DNA of 64,000 bases, taken from assembly GCA_030522415.1 (NCBI GenBank), contig CM060113.1:14372157-14436156 (forward strand), written 5' to 3'. This DNA comes from Channallabes apus (Eukaryota > Chordata > Actinopteri > Siluriformes > Clariidae). The notes below the pieces were generated by a model. That model was not told the DNA's origin, searched no databases, and worked only from the letters and a program-made list of their open reading frames with translations. Shown here in pieces: positions 12,473 through 24,595 of the stretch. The stretch's first letter is position 1, and each line of letters begins with the position of its first letter. Position numbers and translations under genes: made by a program.

Positions 12473-12745
12473 ACAGGTGGCACATTGGTTTGGTGATTAT
12501 CATGGTAGCTGTGCACAATGTGAACCTGTTCGTGTGCATGAGTGTCCATTTCCCACTATTCTTGGTAGTTTCCTCTGGGTTTCTTACAGAGTCCAAAAAT
12601 TTTTTAGCATTTCCAAATTGCACCTATGTATGTATGAATTTGTATGCTTAATGCCTGAGATGGGTCGGCTCATTGTGTAAGTGGGATAGGCTCCAGGGCC
12701 CCTGCGATATACGCACAGTAGATAATCAATAGATAATCATTGGAT
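12473..12745 (+). mobile_element. Degraded SINE copy
   Basis: The order matches the family: a head-like 'aggtggcacattggtttggt', then 'gtttcctctgggtttcttac', and a tail containing 'ggataggctccagggcccct' and 'gataatcattgg'. Many substitutions have accumulated and the CA section is reduced. Confidence 0.55.
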
Positions 12746-12747
12746 GT

Positions 12748-12850
12748 TACACACTCACTCACTCTGTACTGCTTATACTGTACCGGGTCTTGGAAGCCTG
12801 TCCCAGGGGCACACAAGCACACAAACATTCACACATTTAAACACACACTA

Positions 12851-12888
<38 letters not shown>
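12748..12888. repeat. SINE tail scrap and CA microsatellite
   Basis: A fragment with 'ctcactcactctgtactgct' and 'gcctgtcccaggggcacaca' looks like the 3' part of the same SINE. It runs into (CA)n at about 12840-12888. Confidence 0.6.
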
Positions 12889-14002
12889 TTTGAAATGTAG
12901 CCTACACTGTGGCTAGCAAAGTAGAGTTGTTTGGCCTTTATGCCCAGTGTCGTGTGTGGTAAAAACTAAACAGCATTTTAGCAGAAATAGTTCATATACA
13001 GTATATAAACACATGAACATATACAAAAGTGTAAAGCCTGATATATACAATTAAAAGGAAACATTTATTGTCCTTTAAAAGATTTTAAAAGATTTTTATT
13101 CCCAGCCATACTTATATAAGTTTGTCAGTCTCAGCCTCTGTTCTATGCCAACCATTAAATAACAAAAGTATTGCAGATACTTGCAGATATTTTTGCAGAC
13201 ATTGCAGATATTGCAGATGAATATGCAGATAAAAGCTGCTTGCATGAATTTGCTGACTGAAGAACTCAGGATTCGTCAAACAACAGAACTTTTAGTTCCA
13301 CTTCTTAAGAGTTATTTTAAACAAAGGCACATCACAAATGCTAGAGTTTAAAAGATAGGCCCTTATCTACTGTAAATGTATTTGAGCAGTTACTTGAACA
13401 TGGATTTGCCTCGTAGTAGCTTAAATACAATGAACGCAACCTGTGATTATTATAAGGAAATGCTAAATGGTTAATTATTAGTTCAAAGCTATAATAACCA
13501 CTAGCAAATTGTGTACCTTTTTGTATTTTGTAAAAAGTCAGTGATCAGTCACAGCTAATAATAGTGCTAACCAGCCATTTCTATTATCTACTTTAATGTA
13601 TGTAATTAATCAGCATACAGCATCACATACAGTACACAACCAACTCTGGCTGTCCTTCATGAGTACTTAAAGTTCTTGAAGGATTAACTTTCCGATTTAA
13701 TGACCACACAATAACATGCCTAGCTGGCTTGTTTACATACTTATTGAGTTTCACAGCTTACATTCTTAACACAGATAAGACGATTAACACATCTTTGGTT
13801 GGTTCCACTGTCACTTCCTAATTATGTTGTGGTTAATTGGATGCCTACAGCCTTCTGTCCATCTCCTAGTCCAAATCAATGGATAAGCCACAGTAGCTTG
13901 GCTAAATTTATTCAGACGCCATGAAGAAAATTTCTTGAACCAATTTTCTTACATAAGTAAATAAAAGAAGCTCAAACAAATTCACGCACATCATCTACAT
14001 AT
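12889..14002. other. Gene-free intergenic stretch
   Basis: AT-rich. Around 13170-13232 there is a loose repetition of 'gcagata' units. No coding or RNA signal is seen. Confidence 0.5.
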
Positions 14003-14219
14003 ACACTTTATCTTGTATACAGGGCCTATCCCAGGAGACGTAGGGCACGAGGCAGGGTATACCCTGGACAGGGTGCCAACTCACTGCAAGGCACACACAC
14101 ATACACACATTCTACAGGCAATTTAAGAAAGCCAATTAGCCTAATTTGCATTTCTTTGGACTATGGGAGGAAACCGGAGTACCCAGAGGAAACCCACCAA
14201 GCGCAGGTGGAGCATGCAA
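14003..14219 (-). mobile_element. SINE, head-truncated
   Basis: The antisense family body is clear: 'tgtatacagggcctatccca', 'acgaggcagggtataccctg', 'aattagcctaatttgcattt', 'ggaggaaaccggagtaccca'. The tRNA-like head is absent beyond 14219. Confidence 0.8.
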
Positions 14220-15789
14220 AATTGACTACATTCTGAATTGCTTTTTGTTTTTTATTTAGTTTCCCAGTGCTGTCAAATGAACTTTTAAACATTTGTATTT
14301 TTTGATTAGATAAAATAGAATAATGCAATAAAGTAGCAAAAAAATCAGTCTCAACCTCAGCTGAACCTACAATTAATTACAGCAATATTCAGGTGTATAT
14401 TCATCTGATATACTCCATTTGAGATATGTCTGGGTTACTGTAGCTGTTAACTGTTTACTGTTCTTTAAAACCTCCCGACGGTGTGTCACACTCATTATAC
14501 ATCTCAAAACGTCAGCAATCCACAATGGGGTCTTTCTCTTTCATACAGACCTTGCCTCTAAACAACACAACTAAATCAACAATTTTAGTGGCAAGTGTCT
14601 CGATCCAATTGAATCAAGTAGATAGTTTACAAAATCAGAAAGGTACCTTAATAATAGTGAATAAATTCAAGATAGGGCAATATAATATTGGACTGGATCC
14701 ACCTTTGATCCACCATTCACCTCCTAATCTATCATCCTCTTCTATCTATCCATTAATCCCCCACTGTTAACAGGAATAGGTTGTTCATGTTCAACAGGAT
14801 CTTCAAGCTACTTGTGCCAAGATACAGTATCAACAAATTGCTTACAACCTTCCGTTTTTTTTTTTTTTTTAAACATTTTCAAAGGCTAAAATGTTGGACG
14901 GCTGATTGGAAAATCAAACTCCATACACACAGACCCATGGCATGGAAGTGCCACCGTGCTAACCAGTAGCTGTCATGAAGATTAATGCTAAAAATCTTAG
15001 TGAGCAGAGCTTAACTGTCTAAACAGCAGATTGGATTGGAATCGCTCACCAAATCAAAACAAAAAATACACACTATGCGGTCAAAAGTATAGAGAACATA
15101 CTGTATCAACCGGATGTGCGAATTTCAGAACAATTTGCATTAACACAGAGTAGTCACTTTTCTGGTAACAGTGTCAACGTGTAATTTGGCTGTTGGGATT
15201 TGTGTCCATTAAAGGCATTCGTCAGGTTACTGATGGCACTGATGTACTGCTCTCTACAGTATGTGAACAAAATGGCTACAAAAGTTCAGCTGTTACAAAT
15301 GTGATAATTACAGGGTATCATCCATCTATCTGCCATGGAAGTGTATATATGGTAGTCTGTACTGTATGTGAAGTACATGGATATTTTCTTGATTCCCTGT
15401 TTTTCTTGTTTTTATAGAAACATATTTTAGATTTTGATACAGCATTTATTTTGCCTGATGAAACCTAATGATGATGTGTTAAACTGGGATTTAGAAATCA
15501 GAGCCCTACTTTTATGTTTGTGCTGCTGAATTTGCTATAATGTGGAATTCTTAACACTGATTTAACAGAAATGCGATTAAAAGGAACTTCTGAAATATTT
15601 GTATCCACACTTCTTTGGAAATTTTGGCTTACTTTCTAAATGAAGCAAAATATATAAGCAATACAATAAAACTTTAGTGAAATTTACAAATTGTGCGTAC
15701 ACTGCAGTTATCAGTTTGCCTTAACTAAGGATGTGCATTCTACAGATTTGCAGTAATTGTTTTGGCATGATGAGATCATTTAAAATTTT
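14220..15789. other. Gene-free intergenic stretch
   Basis: Contains a possible SINE or transposon scrap near 14925-14970 and a Tc1-terminus-like phrase 'cactatgcggtcaaaagtat' at about 15070. Its open frames are shorter than 100 codons and have no recognised product. Confidence 0.45.
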
Positions 15790-16110
15790 ATTACACATTA
15801 ACTCACTTACTCATCATCAATACAGCTTTATCTTGTAGTCAGCGTCATGGGGGGCCTGGAGTCTATTCCAGGAGGCACAAGGCGGGGTACAACCTGGACA
15901 GGGTGCCAATCAATCACAGGACACATACTCATTCACACACTAAGGGCAATTTAGGAACGCAGATTAGCCTAATCTGCAGGTTTTTGGACTGTGGAAGGAA
16001 AGCGAAGTACCTGGAGGAAACCATGCAAACTCCATGCACACAGAGATTGAATTAAACCTGGCCAGGAATCGAACCCGGACCCTCCATGTGCAAGGTGGCG
16101 TACAATAAAG
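15790..16110 (-). mobile_element. SINE, diverged near-full copy
   Basis: On the plus strand the antisense order is tail ('catcatcaatacagctttat'), 'ctggagtctattccaggagg', 'ggacagggtgccaatcaatc', 'gattagcctaatctgcaggt', and B-box region 'ggaatcgaacccggaccctc'. The A-box side is degraded. Confidence 0.8.
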
Positions 16111-18087
16111 AGTACATGACCTCAAGCTGATCTTGCTTTTAAACAACTTTTAAACAAATACCATTATTTATAACTAAATTGTGATTTGTTCAGTTAACCA
16201 GTTATTTTATGCCAGCAACACAAATCCTTCTGCACCTGGTGGAGCTAAATAACTGCAACCGGCAGAGCTGGCGACCGACAGTTAGAAACTGACAGTTATT
16301 GTAGTCACAGGAATGAAAGTTGTTTTAAATTCTTACCGGTAATATGTAGCTGAAAGATCAAGAAAATAAACCATTGAGGTGGAGGACAGTCCTGCAAATC
16401 TTTAACTGTCTCTTTATATTTCCATTTATTACTGTTTAGAATATCATCAACTAGTAGACGTTGAAGTAGAATATGGACTTTGGGGTGCTGGGGTCAGATC
16501 CCAAACAGGTTAAACAGAAAGCTAGTCCAATCCCTTGTTTCACAAACGCAGGAGTGCCCTTGATTAGAGGTTAGAGAGTAGAGGGAATTGGGATACAGCC
16601 TTGTTTTAGAAGCTAGTTAGCGCTGTAGCTCGGTTTATGCATAAATAAAACGACACAAACAGTTCAGAAACTGTTTGTGTCGAGGTGTGTGTTTTTTTGC
16701 TAAAGTGGCTGTTTTTTTCGATGTGTGTTTTGGCTAAGTACTGCGGACTGTACTGACCTACTTTCATTCATGCTGGCAACCGATAGGTAATGTAATTAAC
16801 GATTAGTAGAACACCTGTGACATGGAGTGATACATACAGTACATAGTTAAATATCACAGTGCTGCTACCATATATTATCGCCACTTGTGGAATAATTCTC
16901 GTCCAATCAAATTACTCAATCAGAACTAACTGTTGTATAATTTAAATGTTAATCAAGCAAGATAAAGCAAATCTCTGCTGTTCAAAGTTTACATTATCAT
17001 TGCATAAAAATGCCCAAATACTCAACACCAGCCATCGTACTCATAGCCAGCCACCTGTGGCTTCCTATTTTTAGAAAGTCTCCAGGCGATGTTAAATGCA
17101 GAGGCTGTTTAAAGATAATTCCTGCATTTAGCTCTTGAAAAAAAGTAAATTTGGTTTTTAGATTTGTAGGCTTTTTATTCTGATTGCAGAGAAGTCACGT
17201 AAAATGCTGCTTATTGCTTGATAAAAATAAACTTGACATCTTTACACACAAGGTCTCCATCTATGTGCTTTGTGACTTGTTAAGTCATTTACCAAGAAAA
17301 TGTTAAGTGATTCTGACCTTTCCGGCAAACTATCCTTTGAAATGCTATCGAGAGTTTTTGGCATCCGTGCTATTGCCCTTCTGTCTAATTTTTTACAAAT
17401 ATTTTACCATTGCAACCAAAAGGACTTGTGTTCTTATTATAGTGTGCAAAATCTTGATGTTGATGTTACAGTTTTGTCTCGTCCTGTAAGGACACTGGTC
17501 TAACATTGTTCCCAGCTCAAAACACACTTACAGTACGTACATCAAGCAATAACGGACACTGAAGACCTGGTGTCTACGGAGTTGTAGGCCCACCATCATT
17601 TAAAAAGGTTTTTAAAAAACAAGAATGAAAAGTTTTATGACATCTTCGCATCTTCTTACATTACTAAAGAACTACTAACAGCTGACTTTTACAGTATGTA
17701 CTATTTTAAATGTGACCAGTTTGGCAAAAATACATCTTCAAGCGCAGTCTTCCAGTGAAACAGATTTTCAGGAGAATAAACTGATATTTTAGTGACACGT
17801 TAGCATTATTATTGGTATAATCTGTGTTCTGGAGAACTTTATCACATTTGCTTGTACAAATCATTTTGATAAAGCAGAAGATAAACTTCTCACCAGAGAT
17901 ACAATAACCTCTCTAATAGCATCCTTGATAGTCTCAGATTCAATAGGATACTTTATAAATGATGTCAAATAGAATTTGTTTTGTACAGTCTCCTATATTC
18001 TCCTGTCGTCTCCACTGCTCCACTGCTTATCTGAAAATTGGTCTCATCTGTTCTGCAGTGCTTCCTGGTTTGCAGTGATGTAGTTTT
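16111..18087. other. Gene-free stretch with a perfect hairpin
   Basis: No gene is seen. A perfect inverted repeat, CGACACAAACAGTT / AACTGTTTGTGTCG with a 4-nt loop, lies at 16651-16682, within AT-rich DNA of unknown origin. Confidence 0.5.
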
Positions 18088-18897
18088 GCACATGACCTAC
18101 AGTATTGTACAAAAGTCTTAGTCACATGCGTATAAATGCTTCTAATGCAATAATGTCTTAAAAAAAAGGAAAAAGAAAGAAAGAAGAAACTTTAAAAGCC
18201 CAGGCAACAGTAGTTCACAAAACAAAGTCAGTATAGGACTCATTAGTGTCAGGTGCAATTTCTCCGTTTCTTTTTTTTTTTTTTTTTAAGAAATTAGCTA
18301 AGTTTTACTCAGTAGATATTATTAAATAATGTGCTTTTTTTAACATTAAATTCAACTTTTAATGTTTGAAAAGCAGTAATGTTTTTGTAATAACATACAG
18401 TGCTTTCACATTGTCATTATGGGGTATTGTTTGTAGAATTTTGAGGAAATAATTAATTTAATCTATTTTGAAATAAGACTATAAAACACCAAAAAGTGGA
18501 AAAAGTGAAGCGCTGTGAATACTTTTAAGATGCTTTCAATGCTATCTTTGCATTTCATACATTGGAGGACCTGAAACATGAAAAACATTCAGGATCTTAC
18601 TCGAAGATGATGACTCGCAACTATCTTCCTGAATATACTGTAGTAATGTATTTTATAGTCCAATTTTAATAGTTTCTATAGCAATCTCCTTATTTTTTTT
18701 TCTTAATGCAGGCCAATAATTTGGCCCTTCTGAAACAGAGTAACGTACTTGCCATGTGTCTGACATGGGTTTTTAAGAAATGAGAAGCTACTAACTGTTA
18801 GAGTTAAATGACTGAATCAATGCAGTACTTATCCAGTGGAAAACTCTTTGCTTAGTTAAATCCAGATGGTGACTTTTTGGCTGAGCAGTGTACTGTA
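18088..18897. mobile_element. Tc1/mariner-type terminal relics
   Basis: Three phrases typical of fish Tc1-type element ends occur here. They are 'acagtattgtacaaaagtct' at about 18100, 'cattgtcattatggggtatt' to 'gtgaagcgctgtgaatactt' at 18411-18526, and a right-end-like 'ggtgactttttggctgagca' closing at about 18893. No transposase is legible. They may be parts of more than one element. Confidence 0.5.
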
Positions 18898-18959
18898 TTT
18901 ATCATGATCGCACAGATCATATGAGAGGAGTGGAGCAGTGAGAATTCCTGTTCCTCGCT

Positions 18960-19850
18960 CACTGAGCTGTTCACCCACTCTGCTCCCCGCTCAATCCCAC
19001 TCCAGTCAAATCACTATTCTGCCATTTTGAAAAGTGTTGGGTGACTGTGCATAGACATGGATGCATTCTCGGTCTGGTTTGGGGGCACGTCAGGCTTGTG
19101 GTAAATGTTACTGGAGCAAATTTGTAGCTGGACATAAACAACAATCCCACCTTGTGAAAAAAAGGCCAGTCTGTGCTCTGTCTAAAATCCACCCACATGC
19201 ACTCCCCACTTGCTTGCGATCTAACTCTCACAGTGCCCTCATGCACTATGATAGAATGGCACAAGAACACCCATGTGCACCACAGCCTGCCACAAAAGGG
19301 GCCAAACAGACAAGAAGCCCAAGGCTACCAATCTGTCCTCCAGATTCCCCGGATTCCAATCCGATTCAGCACTCTACAGTAGGTGTTCCCCAAGACAAAC
19401 AAGTTTGACTCATAGAGGCCCCACCCCACAATGCAGCACCTAAAGGATCCACCTCCAATGTCCTGGTGCCAGACATCACAGCACACCCAAAGAGACCTTG
19501 TGAAGCCACGCCCGAGGGGCCAGAATTGCCGGAGAATCTATACAATAATAATTTGCATTATACTGTAACGTTATCCCTAGTCAGTGTATATTAGCTGTTA
19601 GCTTTAAAGCTTACAAGTTATAATAGCAAGTGTGGGCAATAGCAAAATGTCATGTGGTTTGATGAATCCGTATTCTAGAGCTATTGGTACATCAAGGCAA
19701 GAAGGGACATACACGACGCAATGCACCCATCATAGAGAGTGCCCACTGTATAAGACTCTGGAGGCAGCATAATGCTCTGGGGTTGTGTTAGTTAGTCACG
19801 TCTAGGCTCAGCAATGTTATGTGGCAATAAAATTAATTCAGCTGACTATC
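18960..19850 (+). pseudogene. Tc1-like transposase relics
   Basis: Around 19330-19400 the frames read CPPDSPDSNPIQHS and GVPQDKQV, matching the SPDLNPIEHLWDVLDKQV block. It is followed by 'ctggtgccagacatcacagc', the usual downstream segment. Near 19640-19830 another piece reads MWFDES, then SGGSIMLWGCVS, matching the first-aspartate and glycine-rich blocks. The order is inverted relative to a single gene, so at least two broken copies are present. Confidence 0.6.
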
Positions 19851-21281
19851 TAAATGTACAACACATCGCACATTGTAATCAAAACCAAAGGCAATCCAAT
19901 GAAATATTAGTGCTACTTTTTTGATTGTTTATTTATTGAACAACTAATACATTCAAAGAATTGTAGACCACTTTCTATAGTACGATCTAGGAGATTTCTT
20001 TAAAAAAAGACATGAAGTTTCAAAGGAAACTGTAAGGGGAAATTCGCAAACGTTGAATTCTTCGAAGTGTGAAATATTCTTCCTCTGAATGGAATTGCAA
20101 TAAATGGTTTAGACAGTTTGGGATTTGAGATTTATTTATATGAAGTCAATTTTTTGATGTACATAGCAGTTTCTATTTGTGTGGTGGGCTGGAAAACCTC
20201 TCAGATATCAATGTGAGTAAATTCTGGAGAACAGACAAAGAAAGCACAAACATATTTTATCAAATTATGAGGATTTATTTTCCTAATTTATGCTTCTTTG
20301 AAACACTTTTTTTTTAGCCTTCTGCCTCCAAATATCAGAAAGAGTAAATGCAGCCAGTACTGTATGCTTATGGGTTTCTAAAACCTTGTTAGAAAATTGT
20401 GATTTTATATGAAATTAATCTTACTCACTGAACATGTTGATCTACAATCATGTGTAAAAAAAATTATAAAAAAAGGTAATGCCCCCTCTAATAAGTCTAT
20501 TTTTTTTTTGTGTGTAAAAACATCATAAAAATCAGATGCTTCTGCTTTTATAGAGGTCTGCACACCTGCTGGGCAGATGATTAACAGCACCAGACTGCAA
20601 CTTACCCTCTAAAATTCTGCGAAAGCACTACGGGGGATTTTTTTTTCAAATTATTATTCTGATTAATTTTTGTTAGATAAATATTGTCATGGTGAAAAAA
20701 GTTAGATGTTCATCTGAGGTTGTACAGTATTTACTTAATACTAAGATGTACTCCCATCAGATGATTTGTATTATGTTTTTACATAAAACACACAGAACTA
20801 AAACATGTGTCAACTAACATTTACACATGACCGTATAGTTTGTAATCTGATAGTGATGTGTGATACCATGATACCATGTCTGCTATATCCTAGCAGCCAC
20901 ATGTCTGTACAGAAACATATTAAACCTAGCCAACAGAACAGAACTCCCCAAAGAATCCAGATAGATATCTGTGGAGTGAAGAGGCTACAGCGAGGCTGGT
21001 TGTTTACATGATATTAGTTTTACTTCAGGTGATGAAACAGAGGCTAATGTGGATGATGCAGATAATCATTATGAGATCTAGTTTCCCAGTTTCAAACTTT
21101 TTTTTTCTTTAAAATTTAGCAGTAACATTTCTTTTCCATACTGTATGTACAGTAGATAAGGTTATAGAGAAGCAGGATGGATGATTTTCATTGGAATTTT
21201 ATTTCCAATTTTGTGTGTAATTATAATTTTAAACTTTATAACTAATTAAAACTTTATTGAACTCCGTTGGTGGAGATAAAC
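19851..21281. other. Gene-free intergenic stretch
   Basis: AT-rich with several poly-T and poly-A runs (20310, 20455, 20500, 20640). No domain, RNA gene or defined repeat is seen. Confidence 0.5.
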
Positions 21282-21545
21282 TATATGGACAAATGTTTGT
21301 AGACACCTCACTCATTTAGTCCCTTTTGTACTTTAATAATCTCCACTGTTTTGGGAAGCCTTTCCATTATATTTTGCTGTACAACTTGGGGGATTTGTGC
21401 TCATTCAGCCTTCACGTTCTGGGTTCTGTACAGTTCTTCCACATCAATTTTAGCAATTCATGGACCTCACTTTATGCACAGGAGCATTGCCATGCTGGAC
21501 TTTTTAGTTCCTTTACTTAATGGTACAGCTACAGTATACTACAGT
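21282..21545 (-). mobile_element. Tc1-like transposon relic
   Basis: Begins with the terminus-like 'ctatatggacaaatgtttgt' and continues with 'aatctccactgttttgggaa' and 'aggagcattgccatgctgga'. The latter is antisense of the QHDNAP block. The internal part is deleted and no open frame remains. Confidence 0.65.
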
Positions 21546-21904
21546 ATATGGGTGTAAAGGTTAGCTTTTAACAAATGTTTTGCCATATAATGTATATGCA
21601 ATATGTATGTTCATGGATGCTTATTTGTCAGGGATACATAAAAAAATTTTCAAATTCAAACATGAATGTGGTTAACAAGACCACCATATAGTACATGCAC
21701 TATAGTCACATTTTACTTGTTTACTAATGGATTTGCTGCCAATGAAGCAAATGAGCAACAAATAAAATGCCAAACAATATGAAAGATCAGGAAGACATTT
21801 GGCAGAATAAGGAACCAGTAAACATCTAATCATGAGTAAATTACTTTGCAGCATAACATTAGCTATAGGCTACACTGTGCCTTTTTTTAAGGTCATAGCC
21901 TACA

Positions 21905-22255
21905 TTATGGAATAGTGGTTGTGGCTTTGCAGCTCCAGGGTCAATGGATTAAGTGCTGCCTCAGGTCTATGTTGGTGGAGTTGATGATCAATGGATTAAG
22001 TCAATGGATTAAGTGCTGCTTCAGGTCTATGTTGGTGGAGTTTACATGTTATCTCCTGCTTGGTGGGTTTCCTCAAGCTACCATGGTTTCCTCCCACAGT
22101 CTGAAGACACGCAGATTTGGCTAACTGGTATTTCCAGCCTGAAGTGCGTAAGTGAGTCTGTGCGTGCTAGTGCACTGCAACGGACTGGCACCTGTCCTAG
22201 TAACCCTAATGCCCCAAGTCCCCTGGGAGAGGCTCCAGACCTCCTTTGTCTTTGT
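21905..22255 (+). mobile_element. Degraded SINE with an internal duplication
   Basis: The family order is recognisable ('tttgcagctccagggtcaat', 'cttggtgggtttcctcaagc', 'tttcctcccacagtctgaag', 'gggagaggctccagacctcc'). The segment 'atcaatggattaag…gtctatgttggtggagtt' is repeated about 65 bp apart (21945 and 22010), a private duplication of this copy. Confidence 0.65.
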
Positions 22256-22534
22256 ATAGGCATAACATTCCAAATCATTAATATTCAATTGATAAAACAT
22301 TCATAAAACATATAAGCACATAAACCCAAATAAATCAATAGGAAAATTTTAAAGAAAGAAAGAACGAAAGAATAAATCAAGTAAAAAAAAAATATGAAGG
22401 GTTAAGATAAGTAAAATATTAGCACATACCTGTACATAATCACCAACAAAATCTACAACATTGATATATGATATTTTTAAGATTTACTATGTACTGTAAT
22501 TATCTTATCATATAGGATATCTTTCAAGATATAT
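22256..22534. other. Spacer, no gene
   Basis: A-rich with 'aaagaaagaaagaacgaaag' near 22350. Nothing coding. Confidence 0.5.
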
Positions 22535-23160
22535 ATGTATCTATGCAGCGAAGGATTACCTGGGCAAACATCTTGCAGCCAGACTTCCAGCGGGTCCGCT
22601 TCCTGGAGCAGTCCATCTACGATGCCCTACCAAGCCCAGCGAACCTCCATGTGTGGGGGAAAAGTGAGACACCTTCCTGCCCTCTGGGCTCCGGCAGTGG
22701 CTCTGGAACACCTCCTCAGTGGCTGTGTGAAGGCTCTAGCAGAGGGTCGCTCAACGCAGTCGCTGAGAGTTTAGCCTCAGCCATCAGCTCCAGCAAAATC
22801 CAACATGCTCCGATGAAGGCAATCTCCTTTGTTAAAGCTGGAGAAAAACCCAGGGCACACCAACAGGTGACAGTAAGCCTACTCCACACAGCATCTGACT
22901 GGCAGCTGCAGGTGGATCTGGGGAAACAGCTAAAGATCCCCCAGCACATTGCAGCAACAACCCTCCGGCCAGATATGATCATGACCTCTCAGTCTTCAAA
23001 ACAGCTGATCATACTGGAGTTGAGAGTACCCTGGGAGGAAAACATTGAGGAGGCCAATGAGAGGAAGTGGGCTAAGTACCAGGAACTGGTGGAGGAGTGC
23101 AGGGAGGGAGGCTGGAGGACCTTCTACGAGCCCATCAGTGGCGACTGCTCTAAAACTACA
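22535..23160 (+). pseudogene. LINE pol 3' end: zinc knuckle and restriction-like endonuclease remnant
   Basis: A frame open from 22543 to 23250 (235 codons including unrelated sequence at the end) carries KSETPSCPLGSGSG, VAFVKAGEKP-like ISFVKAGEKPRAHQQ, DWQLQVDLGKQLKIPQHIA, TLRPDMIMTSQSSKQLIILE and LRVPWEENIEEANERKWAKY. A neighbouring frame supplies ALEHLLSGCVKALAEG, so a frameshift splits a C-C-H-C zinc-binding segment. The RPD…LELxVPWE…K pattern fits the PD-(D/E)XK-type endonuclease that follows reverse transcriptase in site-specific LINEs. The reverse transcriptase domain is missing, so this is a 5'-truncated copy. It continues after an insertion at 23620. The LINE clade is not assigned. 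Confidence 0.75.
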
Positions 23161-23619
23161 AGGGAAGCTCCGCTTCCTCTGCTTTGTCAGAAAATAAATG
23201 CTCATATATGCACTGTTGTATTTATATTGGTTTTAATAAAAGTGCGCTAGAACGCGTTCAACTTCATGACTAGCTCGTTCACATTCAGGTATTTATTGTA
23301 GATTGTTTGACATGATTTTCTTGTTATATATTTCCGTGCAGCACAGCGTGTTAAACCCTCCTGAAGCCCAGCTTCACTGGAGCTCTATGGGCGAAGCACA
23401 GAGTAGCTTTTTTCACTGCAGAAAAGCTGGACGGTAATTGGATAAATGCACCAAAATTGTCACTTCCAGGGAAGCTCAGCTTCTCTGGGAGTTAATGGAG
23501 CAGTGGGCGGGACAGGACGCTGGGCTGCTGCATGATGATTGGAGGAGCTGTTTAAAGGGCAGAACCCCTTTTTTGATTGACAGCATGTCTTAAGTATACA
23601 TCAGCGCTACAGAGATTCG
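23161..23619. mobile_element. Insertion splitting the LINE remnant (MITE-like)
   Basis: This block separates two collinear pieces of the same LINE coding region. It contains related inverted words, 'ggaagctccgcttcctctg' near its left end and 'gggaagctcagcttctctgg' at about 23468. No clear target duplication was found, so the boundaries are approximate. Confidence 0.45.
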
Positions 23620-23800
23620 AGTTCAGGCTGCAGGGCATTTGCAGGAAGATCTCTGTGCAAGGTTCTGAGCCGCCTGGGCATTATAGGAGCAGCAAAGAAG
23701 AGGGCCATCAAGTCCGCAAGCGAAGCTGCTGAGAAGGCCACCCGGTGGCTTTGGATGAAAAGGGCAGATCCGTGGGCTGCTACTGGGACGCAAGTTGGGG
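23620..23800 (+). pseudogene. LINE pol extreme C-terminus, separated by insertion
   Basis: Plus-strand frames read CRAFARRSLCKVLSRLGIIG, then AAKKRAIKSASEAAEKATRW, then LWMKRADPWAA. This is the collinear continuation of the remnant that breaks off near 23160. The Trp-rich end (RWLW…PW) matches the known C-terminal ending of this fish LINE group. Confidence 0.7.
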
Positions 23801-24048
23801 CCTGATCACCCCCGGCTGGGTCGACTGTGTGAGGGTGTATGATGTTGTGAGACCCGAAACACTCGATGACCTCAGAAAAACATAGCTGATGATGCATCCC
23901 ATTGCATCCAGGAGATGTTTCTTAAATAGTTGTTATTATTTTAATGTCTTATTACTTTGACATAACTTATTATATTAATGTTATTAATAAATACCTGTTA
24001 ACATTTTATTTTAAAATTGAAGCACAAACTGCTATCCATCAATAAAAA

Positions 24049-24085
<37 letters not shown>

Positions 24086-24395
24086 AGTAGTACTGTAGTA
24101 TTTTAAGTGTAGCTTATATAATAATGTATAGTTTTACTTCAAACTTCTGCTTTCCCAATGTTAAGTGAGTCACATATAATTATTAAATAGTATGGTAACA
24201 TGATAGTAAATAAACACTTTCCCCCATCGTTTTCAGTTTGTCTTTCATGGTCTAATTCATCTTTTCACCATAAAAGCAAACACTATGTGTAATGTGTTAA
24301 AAACTCCATATCACTAGTACTGGAGAAGTTATGGGACTTAATGTGCTACCCAGGGCTATACATTAGCTTAATATGGCATATTCACGACTTGATAG
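23801..24395. repeat. Spacer with ATT microsatellite
   Basis: An (ATT)n tract spans about 24049-24085. The rest is AT-rich and non-coding. Confidence 0.7.
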
Positions 24396-24405
24396 AAATG
24401 TATAC

Positions 24406-24585
24406 TGGGGGTAGCTCAGTGGTTAAGGCATTGAACTACGGTTCGGAAGATCCCAGGTTCAAACCCCACAACCACCAAGGTGCCACTGTTGGGCCCTTGA
24501 GCAAGGCGCTTAACCCTCAACTGCTCAGATGTATAATGCGATAAACATGTCAGTCACTCTGGATAAGAGCGTCTGCCAAATGCCT
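24406..24585 (+). mobile_element. tRNA-derived SINE, third family
   Basis: The head 'gggggtagctcagtggttaa' (A box) and 'ccaggttcaaacccc' (B box) are tRNA-like. The 3' part, 'ctctggataagagcgtctgc' then 'caaatgcctaaatg', is the widespread fish SINE/LINE tail. Flanking AAATGTATAC at 24396-24405 and 24586-24595 looks like a 10-bp target duplication, though the right copy overlaps tail-like sequence. Confidence 0.85.
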
Positions 24586-24595
24586 AAATGTATAC

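Noticed and set aside
22543..23250. 235-codon frame as a host gene
   Set aside because: It matches the C-terminal part of a LINE polyprotein, begins and ends in unrelated sequence and is frameshifted in the zinc knuckle.
24406..24480. tRNA gene (A and B boxes present)
   Set aside because: No complete cloverleaf can be drawn, and the SINE body and flanking duplication follow; the same holds for the heads at 9133, 27800, 30604 and 31139.
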